The notes under the pieces were generated by a model. The model had not been told where the DNA came from and made no database searches. It worked only from the letters and a program-made list of their open reading frames with translations. From positions 372,001 to 436,000 of the forward strand of contig BSBK01006352.1 in assembly GCA_027943335.1 (NCBI GenBank): a DNA stretch of 64,000 nt. The letters are read 5' to 3'. The DNA is from Chamaecyparis obtusa (lineage: Eukaryota; Streptophyta; Pinopsida; Cupressales; Cupressaceae). Positions 1-12,300 of this stretch are shown piece by piece (within the stretch, counting starts at the first letter, position 1; every line of letters begins with the position of its first letter). The translations under genes were made by a program, and so were the position numbers.

Positions 1-1711
1 ATCTAGGTAGTCTTGTGACACATCAATTTAGAATGAGAAAAGAATCTAAAATTGAAAAGATACATGACAATTTTTAAGTTGAATTGTGAAAACTCTTGAA
101 ACTATTTAGTTGGCTAGTTGAAACTATTCAATAGGCTGAAAGAAAAGGCAATCAATCAATTTTGAAATGGGAAAAAAATATGAAGCTCACCTCAAAAAAT
201 TCTTGGACTTTGCCCATAATGATGAGACACAAAGTCAGAGCTACAAGGGAAAAAGTCGATCCATTTGCGCTAGTGAGAAAGACTGAATGAGGAAAATCCA
301 AAAGTTCTGGTAAATTTTAATTGAGCTTGATCCTTTTGCTTGAAACCCTTCCCCTATTCAAAAAAGTAGTAAAAGTAAAACTGTTGAAGTTCAATTTAAA
401 GTAATTTTATAAATCTTATCCTTTCACATGGAAAAGAAAGAGCATATCACATAATTTACAAGATTGAACAAAGATCTATAAAAATAAGGTAAGTTGCTAT
501 TTTTCACAAAAACAAACTAAAGTGTTTTCTATAGTAAAAATTATCTAGCAAGAGGGCTGACAATTTTCCGGCAGGAAAATTATTTTTCAGGGAGTAAAGC
601 TCCCACAAATAGCCTATCGGCTAAATTATTAAATAAAATATTAAATTACCTATAACAAATATTTTGACTACCATCAAATTCCAAACATGCTTACGCCAAT
701 GGATACAATCAAAGAATAGAGTTTTATTTGGAATATGATTTTGTTTGACATTTCAAAGTTATTTGTCACCATTATAAATTATTAACATTTGTTAGAAGAA
801 TTTATTAAAATTTAAGATTATTTTTATAATTATGGAATTGTGTAAATTCGAACCAATACTAGAATACTTAAATATTTGAAAAATCTAGGTAAAATATTCC
901 ATGACCTATCATTGTGGAGAAGACTTTATTTTTATTCTTATTGAGTTTTATCCTAAAGTATATTTGATATAATATTATATTATATATAATTTTAAATAAT
1001 TTAATATAATATAATAATTTTAATCTTTAATTATATATTTTTATAATTTGTATAATATTATATTGATATTAATTAGTAATAGAATTTTAAATGTAATATA
1101 TAATATAAATAAGCTTTATTTTTCAATACGCTAGGAATGAGTTTTCCACATTTCATAATCAAGAAGAGGAAACACAATGAATTGGATTGTAGAATGGGGG
1201 AGGGGGCCTCTAAGGTGGAAGGAAAGGATGAGAACATGGAGTAAAGAATTAGGGAGAAAAATAATGAGGTAAAAAACAAATATGTAAAATTATAAATAAA
1301 ATAGATTAAAAATTAATAAATCTAAAATAATGTAAAATTAGGCTATTGGGTTTACTCTATTAGATATAATTAATGACTCCACGTATAATAATCACTCAAG
1401 TCTTTGTTTAGTTAACTACATGCATGCGTAATAAGGGAGTTTGTTCTAGCATTTATTATGAGATTGGCTACCACATCTCTTGTTTTCTGATTGACAAACA
1501 ATGGAGTTTGAGGAGGATAAATTATCTCTAGAGAACAAGAAAAGAAGATTGAAGACTCCTTTCCAGGTTGAGGGTCTAGATAATTTCTATACAAAACATA
1601 AGTATGCTTCACTAATTATTAATCTCCCAATTCCTCTTGCTAATATTCATCCACTGCTATCTCAACGCTATCATTGTGCTCTTGCTAACACTGCAAATGC
1701 TCTCCAACCTA
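1..1711. other. AT-rich DNA without a recognisable gene
   Basis: I see no supported gene here. The stretch is strongly AT-rich, with low-complexity A/T runs around 960-1070 (alternating TATAAT-like words). Short open frames on both strands (for example 1073-1279 and 1501-1722) show no family signature and no codon bias. One clean small inverted repeat lies at 562-581. This may be old, decayed repeat or the DNA flanking the copia element to its right. Confidence 0.5.
562..581. repeat. Perfect 8-bp inverted repeat with 4-nt loop
   Basis: AATTTTCC and GGAAAATT are perfectly complementary around the loop GGCA. It stands alone in AT-rich sequence, with no T-run or gene beside it that would give it a role. 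It may be chance or the relic of a small inverted-repeat element. Confidence 0.4.
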
Positions 1712-1997
1712 TGTTGGTATGATCTCCAACTTGTTCTTATGTGTTCTCCAAATTCCTACTAACCCCTTCTTATGCTACCCTCATTGGTAAACCAAGGGAC
1801 GAGATTGATTCTCAATCAACAGTTGAGAATAAAACAACCCAACAACCAATAACAAAATTGGTTTCTAGTTTCTTCCAAAAGGGGTCAATTAGTTAACAAA
1901 TAATTGTCCCTACTCTAACTTATTTTTTAGTAAAATAATTATTTACTAATTAATCAAATATGGACAAACATCTATCCAAGCTACCCCAAAACTAACA
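1712..1997 (-). repeat. Probable 3' LTR of the copia element
   Basis: On the minus strand the RNase H region ends and a short purine-rich stretch (AACAAGGAG) is followed by TGTTAG, a usual copia LTR start, at 1997. A matching end (ACCAACA on the minus strand) occurs at 1712, giving an LTR of about 286 bp. That is a typical short copia length. The left limit rests only on the TGTT/AACA ends, because no second LTR copy is in the window. Confidence 0.4.
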
Positions 1998-2039
1998 CTC
2001 CTTGTTAGAGAGGAAGGTGTTCTATACAACACCCAACTT

Positions 2040-4770
2040 ATCTTTGAAGAAGATGAATTTTTCCTTCCCCAATGCCTTTGTCAGAATGTCTGCTACCTGC
2101 TCCTATGTAGGTATGTACTATAGATAAATAATCTCCTGTTGTATACAATCCCCGATGTCTATATGTTTAGACATATCATGAAACACTGGATTCTCAGAAA
2201 ACTTGATGCAACTCTGATTGTCGTAGTGTATCTTTGTAGTCACAACCCTTTGACCAAACAAGGGCACTAGCAACTTTTGAATCCATATAGCTTCACACAT
2301 CGCTATGATAGCTACTATGTATCCTCCTAAAAAACTCAAAGCCATAGACTTCTAATTTTTGCTAAACCAAGAGACAACTCCCAATCCCAAACTGAAACAA
2401 CACCTTGAAGTGATTCTCTTGTCCATTGTACTCCCTGCCAATTTGCATCAGTATATCCTATCAACTTGATACCTTCACCTCAAGCATATCTACTCCCATA
2501 ATCAACTGTACCACAAAGATAAGGCAACACATGCTTTGCCACCGTCCAATGCACTCTATTTGGCTCCACCATGAACTAACTAAGAGAGTTTACTGCAAAG
2601 GCTATATCTGGCCTGGTGTTGACCAAATACATGAGCGAACCAATCAATTACTTGTATAAGGTGGGATCTACATCCTTCTCCTTGGATGTATCTACCTTCT
2701 TCCAATTCATAATCATAGGTGTAGACATGGATTTTCAATCCTCCATCCTGAATCTAGTCAATATTTTAATACAATATTTTCCTTACCCAAGGAAAATATC
2801 TCCATCTATCTGCCACGCCTCCATGCCTAGAAAGTAGTGCATAAGTCCCAAGTCCTTCATCTCAAACTCTGCTACAAGGTCCCTCTTACACTGCTCTATA
2901 AGCCCTAGTGAACTTGTTAGAAACAAATCATCCACATATAGAACAAGAATGATAAATTCACCCCCAACCACCAAGTAGTAGAGGTTAGCATCTGTCTCAC
3001 TCTTCACGAAGCCCATCTCTTGCAAGTATGTATCAATGCACTCATACCACACTCTGGGAGCTCTCTTGAGTCTATACAGAGCTATCTTCAATTTGCAAAT
3101 GTAGGTCTCTTTTTTGTGTGCTACAAAGCCTTTTGGTTGCTCTATGTATACCTTCTCCTTCAACTCACCATTGAGGAATGTTTTCTTGACATCCATTTGA
3201 TGGATTTTCCATCACATATGTGCTGCAAATGACATCACAACTCATATAGAAGTATACCTAGTCACAAGAGAAGATGTCTCCTCATAGTATATTCCCTCCT
3301 TTTCAGAGAACCCCTTTTCAATGAACCTTGCCTTGTATTTCTCATTGGTACCATCTACAATATGCTTGCTCTTATAGATCTAGCGTGATCCAACCACTAC
3401 CCTATCTGTTGGTCTAGGCACTACCTCCCACACATCATCTTGCATTATTGAGGTATATTTCTCAACCATTGCATCATGACACACCTAATACTATGCACCC
3501 TCTTGATAATTGGAAGGATCACTATCTACCAACTGGATGACTAAAGCCACCTAGTTATTGAACTTGGTTGGTTGTCTACTTAGTTTCATACTCCTCCTAG
3601 GTTTTACCACACACTCATGAGTATCCCTTTCTTAAACCTCACGGTACCTTCTGCCAACTGTAGAGGATGAGATATCAACCTCCATATCATCTTGATGCAT
3701 TTCCTACTGAACCAATTGCTCCATACTTTGTGAACTCTCACCACTTGAGCTTATACTTATACTAGCAATTATACTTGAGCTTTGTTTCCCTTGACTTAGT
3801 TGAGATACCTTTGGAGCTTCTGTGGGCTGCTCATTCTAATCTTCTACTAGAAAATCTCTAGACCTTCTGAAAGCCTTGTTCTCCATGAACTTGACATCAC
3901 GTCTGAATATAATCCTCTTGGTCCATGGAATAAATATCTGATATTCCTTTGAGGTTTTACTGTACCCAACAAAGTACCCCCTCTCTACAGTCTGATCTAA
4001 CTTAGTATGTGTATCACCCAGAATATGATAATCTGTCAAACTTCCAAATATCTTGAAGTGACTGACATTTGTCTTCTTGTGAAGGCTTCCTCTGGTGTCA
4101 TCTTCCCTAGTACCTTACGTGGAACCCTATTTTGTATGTACACTATTGCATTACATGTCTTTGCCCACAAACAGTGGGGCATATCTTGATCAAGTAGCAT
4201 AGCCCTTGTTGCCTCTGATAAAGACCATTTCTTTCTCTCAACTCCATTCTGTTGTGGATTGTAAGGAATGGTCCACTCTCTCTTGATTCCTTCCCTAGTA
4301 CAAAACTCCTGAATTCATTTCCTTTGTACTCACTTCCATTATCTGACTGAAGAACCTTATCTTCCTTCTAGTCAAGTTCTCCACAAGAGCCTTAAATTCT
4401 TAGAAGCGGCTGGAAACCTCAACCTTGGTCTTCAAGAAGTGTATCCAGGTCTTCCCAAAGAAATTATCAATAAAAGTAACATACTACACATATCCTCTGA
4501 GAGACTTCATTGATATTGGTCCACCTACATCTAAATGTACTAGATCAAGAACACCCTAAGATCTAGTGTCACTCCTTGGAAAAGATTATTTTGCAAACTT
4601 CCCCAACACACATCCCTTGCACACACCTTTGAAACACCTGTCACTATCTCACAAAGCAATTCAAGTGCTCCATAATGTATATGGCCCATCCTCCTATTCC
4701 ATAGCTCTCCAAGATCTCTAGGATTATTATTTCTCATTGTGTGTGTGAAATTGTACTTAGTTGTGGACAC
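2040..4770 (-). pseudogene. Copia pol remnant: integrase, reverse transcriptase, RNase H
   Basis: Minus-strand fragments in copia order. At 4770-4540 there is a GAG-pre-integrase motif (ELWNRRMGHIHYGALELL). At about 4300-3840 there is an integrase core tail (NPQQNGVERK, then LWAKTCNAIVYIQNR and GYFVGYSKTSKEYQIF). At 3196-2783 there is reverse transcriptase with MDVKKTFLNGELKEKVYIEQ and the catalytic YVDD. At 2345-2118 there is RNase H (IHYDNQSCIKFSENPVFHD, then QVADILTKALG). The pieces lie in different frames with many stops, so no product can be made. Gag and protease are missing. The motifs place it in Ty1-copia with confidence, but I do not assign a lineage. Confidence 0.9.
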
Positions 4771-4906
4771 AACACTTTAGTAAAACATTAGAGGTTAGCA
4801 AATCAAAAAATCTGCAAATAAAAAAAATATTGCTAACCAGATGATTTACTGCCTTCTAGTATATGCGAGTATAGTATTCTTAGAATTAGACCGAGATCAA
4901 TGACAA

Positions 4907-5975
4907 TGCAACACCTAAATCAATGATTTAAAGATGAAAAACAAATTAAATATGAATGCAGATTAAGCTATATTTTTTATTTGTCTATGCAATATGTATG
5001 AAAACTGTATGAAAATGGATCTAAAATCAAATGAAGATGAATGCAATCTAATATAAAAATGATATGAATTTCTATAAAATGAATGAAAAATAAGAATATC
5101 AAGAAATAGCATAATCTCACAAATCGCCAGATTGCATGAGCAAGAAGCTCCAAATTCGCAAGAGGGTGTGATCATTTGAAAAGGGTTGAGCCTCATTTAT
5201 ATAGAAATCCAGGTTCTGTGAGAACTCATGGAAAGCCAAAAATCTCTCCCTGATCAACTCAGATTGATTGTTGAGTTATCAAAAAATTAGAAAGATTTAA
5301 CTCACAAAATCATACAAAATCAGGTTTTTAACTTGAATCAGAAGTTCATATCACTTTTTAACTCACAATCACATCTTGAGTCCAAAACGTTAACAATTTG
5401 AATTGATTTATTGATTTAGAGTTTAATTGCTCTTTTGATTGTGCATGGATAATTATTAATTTATTAAAAAAGTCAAGTGATTTATTCTCAACTTAACTAA
5501 TTTTTAAATAAAAATAACTAATTTATGGGTTAAACAATTATTTAATCAAACTTTATCCCAAAACTATATCATTAAATTTGACAACTGGATTTAATCAATT
5601 AAAAGAATATTTAATCAATTATTTCTAAGAATTTGATTTATTGTCAAATTAAAATAATATTAATTAGGAATAGATGCAATTAAATCTAATTAAATTAATT
5701 AAGTGGCAGAATTAAGTTTAATTAATCAATTATTCAACATATTCAATTAATTGTGCCTAGGATAAATAAAACACATTTATCACCAAATAATATTTAATTA
5801 GAAGTAATTAGGATAAATTAGGAATATTCTTGGATGCAGAATTGAGATAGAATCGATTAGGGTTTTGATAATTTGATGTGCAGATGTGCCATTGATTATG
5901 ACTTTTATGTCGATTTCGATCAATTTATCGATGTAGGAGGTAAATGGTTATGAAGCCCATTTTTGGGGTATTACA
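4907..5975 (-). repeat. 3' LTR of Tat-type element C
   Basis: Read on the minus strand, the LTR starts TGTAATACCCC at 5975, directly after a purine tract that matches those of elements D and F. It ends GGTGTTGCA at 4907. The ends form an imperfect inverted repeat (TGTAATACC against TGCAACACC), giving 1069 bp. The 5 bp to the left (GACAA, 4902-4906) would be one target-site copy; its partner would be outside the window. The right boundary is firm. The left one is inferred from the terminal inverted repeat and from the end of copia-like sequence. Confidence 0.65.
5195..5203 (-). promoter_or_regulatory. Candidate TATA box in LTR of element C
   Basis: The minus strand reads TATATAAAT near the upstream part of the C LTR, the usual site for the LTR promoter. 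This is motif recognition only. Confidence 0.35.
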
Positions 5976-5991
5976 TTTTTCCCCTCTTTGA
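5976..5991 (-). other. Polypurine tract of element C
   Basis: The minus strand reads TCAAAGAGGGGAAAAA immediately before the LTR start. Tract sequences of the same core stand before the 3' LTRs of D (54239-54252) and F (47975-47987). This primes plus-strand DNA synthesis in LTR retrotransposons. The shared tract ties C, D and F to one group. Confidence 0.75.
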
Positions 5992-7597
5992 ATTACTGTG
6001 TGAAGCACAGTGGTTCAAATATTAATCTATTTTTGATGATGATGTGGACTCAGTTATGTGGTGGAGAAACTGATCCTGAAAGACCAACCGATTCTGAGAT
6101 AGAAACTGATTGAAAGATTTTAAAGATGTTGATTCGGGTCCTGATTGATTAGAGAATCAAGATGATGTTAATAATAGCAATAATGACCTGGTGATTACAA
6201 AAAAGTGTCCTGACTCCATACCTAGTTGTCTAAAGGAATCAAAAGAATACCAAATCTGAACACTTCATTTACGAAGAATCAAGGAAATAACACTAATGAA
6301 CCGATGGTTATGAAGAGTTGATATAGTTTACAAGTTGTGAGAGAATACCAGATTGATATGGATTTTGATGAATCTGCTATGCCCCAAGTGATGTGCCCCA
6401 AGCGATGAGGACTTTTTGAAGAATCAACAACTAAACATGGTTGTTGTCTTGATCATTGAAAGAAATTTGATGGATAGATTTGATTAATGATGTGTAATAC
6501 CATGCCCTCTTCAAGATGGAAATCAAAATTTGGCAAGAAAGACAACATGAATTAGTTTAGAGGTGATGTAATCAATTTTAAAAGAGTTTAGGCCCATTTG
6601 GAGACACGTTCTGCATCGTTTGGAGGTCCTATTGACCAAGTATGACTAGGTTTAACCATGAGGTTGACTATTGTTAACCAAGTTGAAATTTTGATAGTTT
6701 GGTGTATGATAATCAGTTAAGTTGAATAATGGATTTCATTGATGCTATGAAGGTTGATTATGCAAGTAGTTGGTTGTCCTAGGTCTGAAAATTTTAAATC
6801 ATGATTTTGACAAAGTAAACAATCTCAAATTTTGATTTTGATCCTGAAAATGCATTCAGAATGTCAAAATTAGCCAGGGGTACAATTTTCACACAAAACA
6901 AAGCACTTTGAAAAATTAGGTCAAAACCTATATAAGGCCCAAAAGGGTCATTTTCAATTCATTTTAACCTTTGTCTTTTATAAACCTTGTGGAGCCCTCT
7001 GAGAGAAAAAATGCAAGTGCCTATGACATCTCACTATTTTGAGTGCAACTAACGATATCTGAGACCTCAATAGTATAGTAATCCGATAAGTGGACCTCTG
7101 TGCCTCTTTGTGAATTCAAATTTGTAGCTTTTCCTGCTTTTTAGAAATTTTAGGATGAGTTTAGAAATTTTTAAATTTTGCACCATGTAAACTCATACAA
7201 TAGTCTGTTAGGGCTCGTATGAGTTTCTAATCTAATTTAGAATGTCGTGCCTGCTTTAGTAGTAACTCATATGAGGAGCACCCATTTGTCATACAACATT
7301 TCTTCAGGTCCCTCAAGTGTCATGCGAGAACATATATATTATCGTATACTCATGAAGTCTCATATGGGATGGAGCATATTTTTGTATGAGTCTTGATGCT
7401 AGTCTGAATTGTCGTATGGAAAACAGAGACCATTTTTGAAGTCCTTAGGTGAAAATTTCAAAGTTTTTAATTTCATAGCTGATTGTGATAGCTTTTAATG
7501 CACTTTTTGATACACTCAATTTCTCATTTTCTAAACTTATAGCCTTATTTTTTATCAAATTTCTAATAGTTGTCCCTATTTTTGTACTATTTAGGTT
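5992..7597. other. Non-coding spacer of C between 3' LTR and antisense PMD frame
   Basis: No coding signature on either strand. The stretch is internal to C, bounded by its polypurine tract and the antisense PMD frame, so it should contain the promoter and any 5' exon of that frame. At 7583-7594 a pyrimidine-rich run ends in TATTTAG just before the PMD frame opens, which could be a 3' splice site. Between about 7180 and 7420 there is a cluster of CATATGAG-like words, including the palindrome CTCATATGAG at 7266-7275. Confidence 0.55.
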
Positions 7598-8513
7598 TTG
7601 TACCTAGATGTTCATGTCTATATATCGCATCTTGCGATGCAGAGATTGTATCTAGCCTTACCTGATCCTATGAGAGTGCACCTTGCTGCATACAAATTCA
7701 AGTATCTGATTTGGTTGCCTGATATTCAAGTAAACCACAGTTTGATCATTGCACTTGTTGATCGATTCCACTCAGAGACCCAGACCTTTCACCTCCCTAT
7801 AGGGGAGATTATAGTCACATTAGAGGATGTTTACAGGATCCTTTGTATTCCATCCCATGGACCCCACCCAGACTACACTAGTGCAGGTAACATAGGTCTA
7901 GTAGCATTTTGTTCACTATTCGATGCAGAGGAGACAATCTCTTAGTAGATCTCTTGGGAGATGCTTGTACAACGGTATGTGAAGACCCACAGATTAGAGT
8001 GTATTATTGTAGGGATGATTAGAGGGATCATCATGTCTGACCGTTAGTAGAATGGTCTCTTGATGGGATAGGCTCCCATTGTTGCTCGTTTGATGGAGAG
8101 TCCCACAAAGTTAGGATGGGGTTAGTGTATGCTAGCACATATGTTTTTTGAGATGCACGATATCATCTATCATGAGGAAAAATCATTTGCATCTGGTGCT
8201 CTAGTGTTGTAGATTTGGGCATGGGAGCACATCTCTATATGAAAGCTACTTTTTGGTGATGAGCAACAACCTCATGAGCCACTAATATATAGATATTTAG
8301 GATTTGTTACACAGGTTTGCATGGGTCATACTGAGTATTCATGGTGGGTGCTGGAAGACATGACAACCATTATGCGGAGACCCTATTTGTAGATTGAGGC
8401 TTGTCCCACAGCTCATGCCTAGTTTGGGTATTTTTGTCAGAGTCGTGTATTGATAGGGAGGTCTACCACTATTCTAGAGAGAAATCTGATTACTCATGTA
8501 TGGCATTAGTATG
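7598..8513 (+). pseudogene. Plant mobile domain (PMD) protein, N-terminal part, antisense in C
   Basis: The frame gives the hallmark PMD block: SLIIALVDRFHSETQTFHLP followed by GEIIVTLEDVYRILCIP and, further on, IWAWEHI. This resembles the aminotransferase-like, plant mobile domain family (PF10536) found in MAIN/MAIL proteins, PP7-long-form proteins and some transposons. No ATG opens it: an in-frame TAG lies just upstream and a possible 3' splice site (ending TATTTAG) precedes it, so an upstream exon may exist. There are about eleven in-frame stops, ten of them TAG, and no frameshift. Chromovirus A is inserted after codon position 8513, and the same frame resumes at 14375. The frame runs antisense to C, between its pol end and its 3' LTR. 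Confidence 0.8.
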
Positions 8514-9171
8514 TGATGCAGGAGCATCTTGGGTCCTTGGAAATTCTATGTCACCAAATAGATGTTTGTGTTTTCTCTATGTTACTTGATTCCTTCTTTG
8601 ATCAAGTTGGTTTGAAGTTTCTTAGTTTCCTTTATTCACTAGTGTTGGTCGGTTATCTCTTTGGCGCTCGGTGATGCTTGTCTGGTGCTTGGTTATGCTT
8701 TCTTACAGAGTTGTTTATTTTTGGATTTCTATTAAGGCTAACTCTTGCATTTATTATTGGTCACAGATTTAATGATGGTATCTATCATTGGAAAGTGTAT
8801 AGACCTAGATCTGGTCGTTCCTTCTATTGATGGTGGATCTGAAGGCTGACTTGATTCGGTAGCCTCTTATATAAATGTAGTTGTTTGGTTAGATTTTTGG
8901 AAGTCGGTTCAGTTAGAAGATAAAAGATATAAAATTAGAGATTATTGGTAGATCCTCGCATGTTGGAGGACTTCTGTACTTGATTGTAATATCTGGCCTA
9001 AACTAAGAAGGCCTTACAGCCCAAAATGTATGAACCAATTGAAGTTAATATATGAAAGTGTTCTACATTCTCTCTCTCACTTTTGTTATTGTTTCTTCCG
9101 CATGTGATCTCTCCAAGTTGGATCTAGTTAGGGTGCAAATTTGGCCCCTCTTCCCATCCTCCTTTGCATTA
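8514..9171 (+). repeat. 5' LTR of chromovirus A
   Basis: It begins TGATGCAGGAGCATC and ends just before the primer site. It aligns along its length with the copy at 13738-14369 (658 against 632 bp, with scattered differences). A TATATAAAT box lies at 8868-8876; in the 3' copy it has changed to TGTATAAAT (14066-14074). Confidence 0.85.
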
Positions 9172-9173
9172 GG

Positions 9174-9185
9174 TGGTATCAGAGC
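9174..9185 (+). other. Primer-binding site of A (initiator Met tRNA)
   Basis: TGGTATCAGAGC is the exact sequence complementary to the 3' end of plant initiator methionine tRNA, and it lies 2 bp after the LTR. It primes minus-strand synthesis. Confidence 0.9.
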
Positions 9186-9307
9186 AAGGTGAGGTCTGGA
9201 TCTAGGTTTGTGAATCTAGGTTTGAGGGTTCCTTCTTGTCAAACCCTAGTTGATTTGTTGTGGTGTAGAAAAATCTGATATGACCTGCAATTGCAAAGGG
9301 TTTCAAG

Positions 9308-12300
9308 ATGGTTTATGGGAGGTGAGATGCGGATCTAGGATTGGTAGACATGTTGAGACAACTTGCTGCTAGATTAGAAGCTATTGAAACAACCCAGAGA
9401 AGAGGAAGACATCTTGAAGATGTTAGTGATGATGGAATTGAGGAAGAACAAGGTAATGTAGAACCTACACCAGTGATGGATCAAGGTGAGGAAAGATTGT
9501 TGAAGGCTTTGACAAATCTGAAGTCTACACCACACTTTAATCCTCCCGAGTATAGTGGAAAATTGGATTCTGATGAATTGGTGGACTGGATCACCGAGAT
9601 GGAGAAGTACTTTGAATATCAGAATGTACCTAAGGAAAAGAAGGTGAAAATTGCAAGCAAAAAGTTGAAAAGTCATGTATCCTTATGGTGGGAACATTTG
9701 CAGTTGGACAGAAAGAGGAAAGGCAAAGACAAAATCAAGGTATAGAATAAAATAGTGAATAAATTGAAAGGAAAGTTCTTACCTTGTGATTATCAGATTA
9801 ACCTAGTTAGGAAAATGCAAAATTTGAGGCAGAAAGATAGCTCTGTAAAAGAATATACTGAGGAATTATATAGATTAGATATCAGATCTATACATGATGA
9901 AGATGACATGGAAATAATTTCTAGATACTTGAATAGTTTGAGAGTTTCCATCCAAGAAGAAATTAGTTTGGTCAAATTGGAGAACATTGAAGAGGCTTAT
10001 CAATTTGCACTGGAAGCTGAGGAGATATTGAACAAGTGACATGAGAAAAGACAAAGAGGTAGAGGTGGTAGATTCCCTAGAGGAAGAGGTAGATCTTATG
10101 GTGAAAACAGTAAACCCAAAAAGACAACTCAAGATAAAGGAAAGACTAAGTGGAAAGGTGAAAGTTTTTCTAGAGGAATAGGTAGTAACTATCGAGGTGG
10201 TTATAATAGAGGTGGGCTCCGAGGAACTTGTTACAATTATGGAGAAGAAGGACATATATCATTTGAGTGTACAAATACAAGTAAGAAGGTCGATAATAGT
10301 AGAAATGCTTTGGTGCAAGAAGAGTCACCGAATGAACCTGAGAAGGAAAATAACTTGATGGTAAGGAGAGTAGTTTGGAGTGATAGTAATAAGGAAGATC
10401 TGGTAAGGAAAATTTTATTCAATACCAAATGTAGAGTTTCTGATAAAGTTTGGAAGGTAATCATCGATAGTGGTAGCTCAAAGAATTTGACATCTGAGGA
10501 AATGGTCACAAAGTTGCAGTTGAAGAGGTTTGAACATCTAAAGCCCTATCAAATTTCATGGATCAAAGATGAGAATACACTCTTGGTAAGTGAACAATGT
10601 TATGTGAATTTGAAAATTGAAAAGTACTATGATAAGGTGTTATGTGATATCATGCCTATGGAATGTTGTCATATTTTGTTGGGTAGAACTTTGCAATATG
10701 ATAGACATGCCATATATGATAGGAGATTACATAAATATACTATTTGGGTTGATGGAAGAAGACAAATTTTGTTACCTTTGATCAAAGAACCTGTTAGTAA
10801 AGTTTTCACATCTGTGAAAGTTTTCTTGATGGAAGGAAGAAATTTTGTTAAGGATTTGAAGAAGAATGATGTATGTTTTGCTATGATTCCTAACAAACTA
10901 AGTAAGAAAATAGAGGATAGTATACCTGAGGAGATTGATAAGTTACTCACCAAGTACAGTGAGATCATTTCTAATAATGTACCTGATGGTTTTCCACCAA
11001 AGATAAGCATTGATCATTGTATGGATCTAATCCCTAGAGCTTGTTTACCGAATAAGGCACCACATCAGTTGACACCTACTGAGAATCAGGAATTGAACTA
11101 ACAGATTCAAGAATTTTTGGAGAAATTTTTTCTCAGAGAAATTTTGAGTCCTTGTGTAGTACCTTTTGTATTGGTACCTAAGAAGAATGGAGAATGGTGA
11201 ATGTGTACTGATTCCAGAGAAATCAACAAAATAACTGTGAAATATAGGTTTTCTATACCAAGAATGGATGCCATAATGGACAGTTTGACTGGCGAAAAGT
11301 ATTTCATCAAAATTGATTTGAAAACTAGGTATCATCAGATCAGAATCAGAGAAGCTGATGATTGGAAGTCTACTTTCAAGACAAAAGAAGGTTTTTATGA
11401 GTGGTTGGTTATGCCTTTTGGTTTAACTAATGCACTAAGTACTTTTATGAGGTTGATGAATGAAGTTTTGAAGAAATTCTTGGGTAAGTTTGTGATGGTA
11501 TATCTTGATGATATTCTGATATTCAATAAGATTAGAGAGGAACATTTTTTACATATTAAACAAGTATTGTAGAGGTTGAAAGAAGAAAAGTTCCTTATAA
11601 ATCTGAAAAAGTGTTCATTCATGAAAGAGGAGATTGTGTATGTGGGATTTTTTATTTTAGCTGATGGTTTGAAAATAGATCTTGAAAAGGTTGAAGCTAT
11701 TTTTAATTGGCCTACACTTGAGAATGCTAGTGAGCTAAGATCATTTAATAGTTTGGAAAGTTTTTACCAAAATTTCATTAGGAATTTTAGTTCAATTTGT
11801 AATGCTATGAATGAGATTATGAGAGGAGATAAAAGAGAATTCAAGTGGACACATGGAGCTGATAAAAGTTTTGAGACTCTAAAAAATAAGGTTGTTGAAT
11901 TACCTATGTTGGCATTGTCTGATTTCAATGAGGTATTTCAGGTGGAATGTGATGTAAGTGGAGGTGAAATAGGAGATGCGTTGATTCAAGAAGGTAAACC
12001 TATTGCTTTCTTTAGTGAAAAGTTGAATGATGCAAAAAGGAAATATTATGTCTATGTTCAAGAATTCTATGCTATTGTTCAAGCACTGAAGAAATGGAGA
12101 CATTATTTGATACCGAGTGAATTTGTGTTGTATACCAATCATAAGGCTTTATAGTATTTGGGTAGTCAAAATAAGTTGAATCGGAGACATATGAAATGGG
12201 TTGAGTATTTGAAAAGTTATACATTTGTGATAAAGCATAAGAGTGGAGTCACTAATCAATTTGTTGATGCATTGAGTAGAAGGATATTGTTAATGATCGA

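Larger units (their letters stand above)
1712..4906 (-). mobile_element. Truncated Ty1-copia retrotransposon
   Basis: This is a minus-strand copia element in the order GAG-pre-integrase, integrase, reverse transcriptase, RNase H, then a probable LTR. Only the 3' half is present. Nothing recognisable as gag or protease precedes the GAG-pre-integrase motif, because the LTR of Tat element C begins at 4907. The missing 5' half should lie on the far side of C, beyond the right edge of the window. Many stops and frame changes show it is dead and older than the elements to its right. The left limit is uncertain, as no second LTR is available for comparison. Confidence 0.75.

Noticed and set aside
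1501..1722. A 73-codon open frame that might be a small gene
   Set aside because: No family signature, no conserved context, AT-rich surroundings, and it runs into the presumed copia LTR.
9174..9185. A tRNA gene fragment
   Set aside because: Only 12 bases match the tRNA 3' end and they sit next to an LTR, as expected for a primer-binding site.
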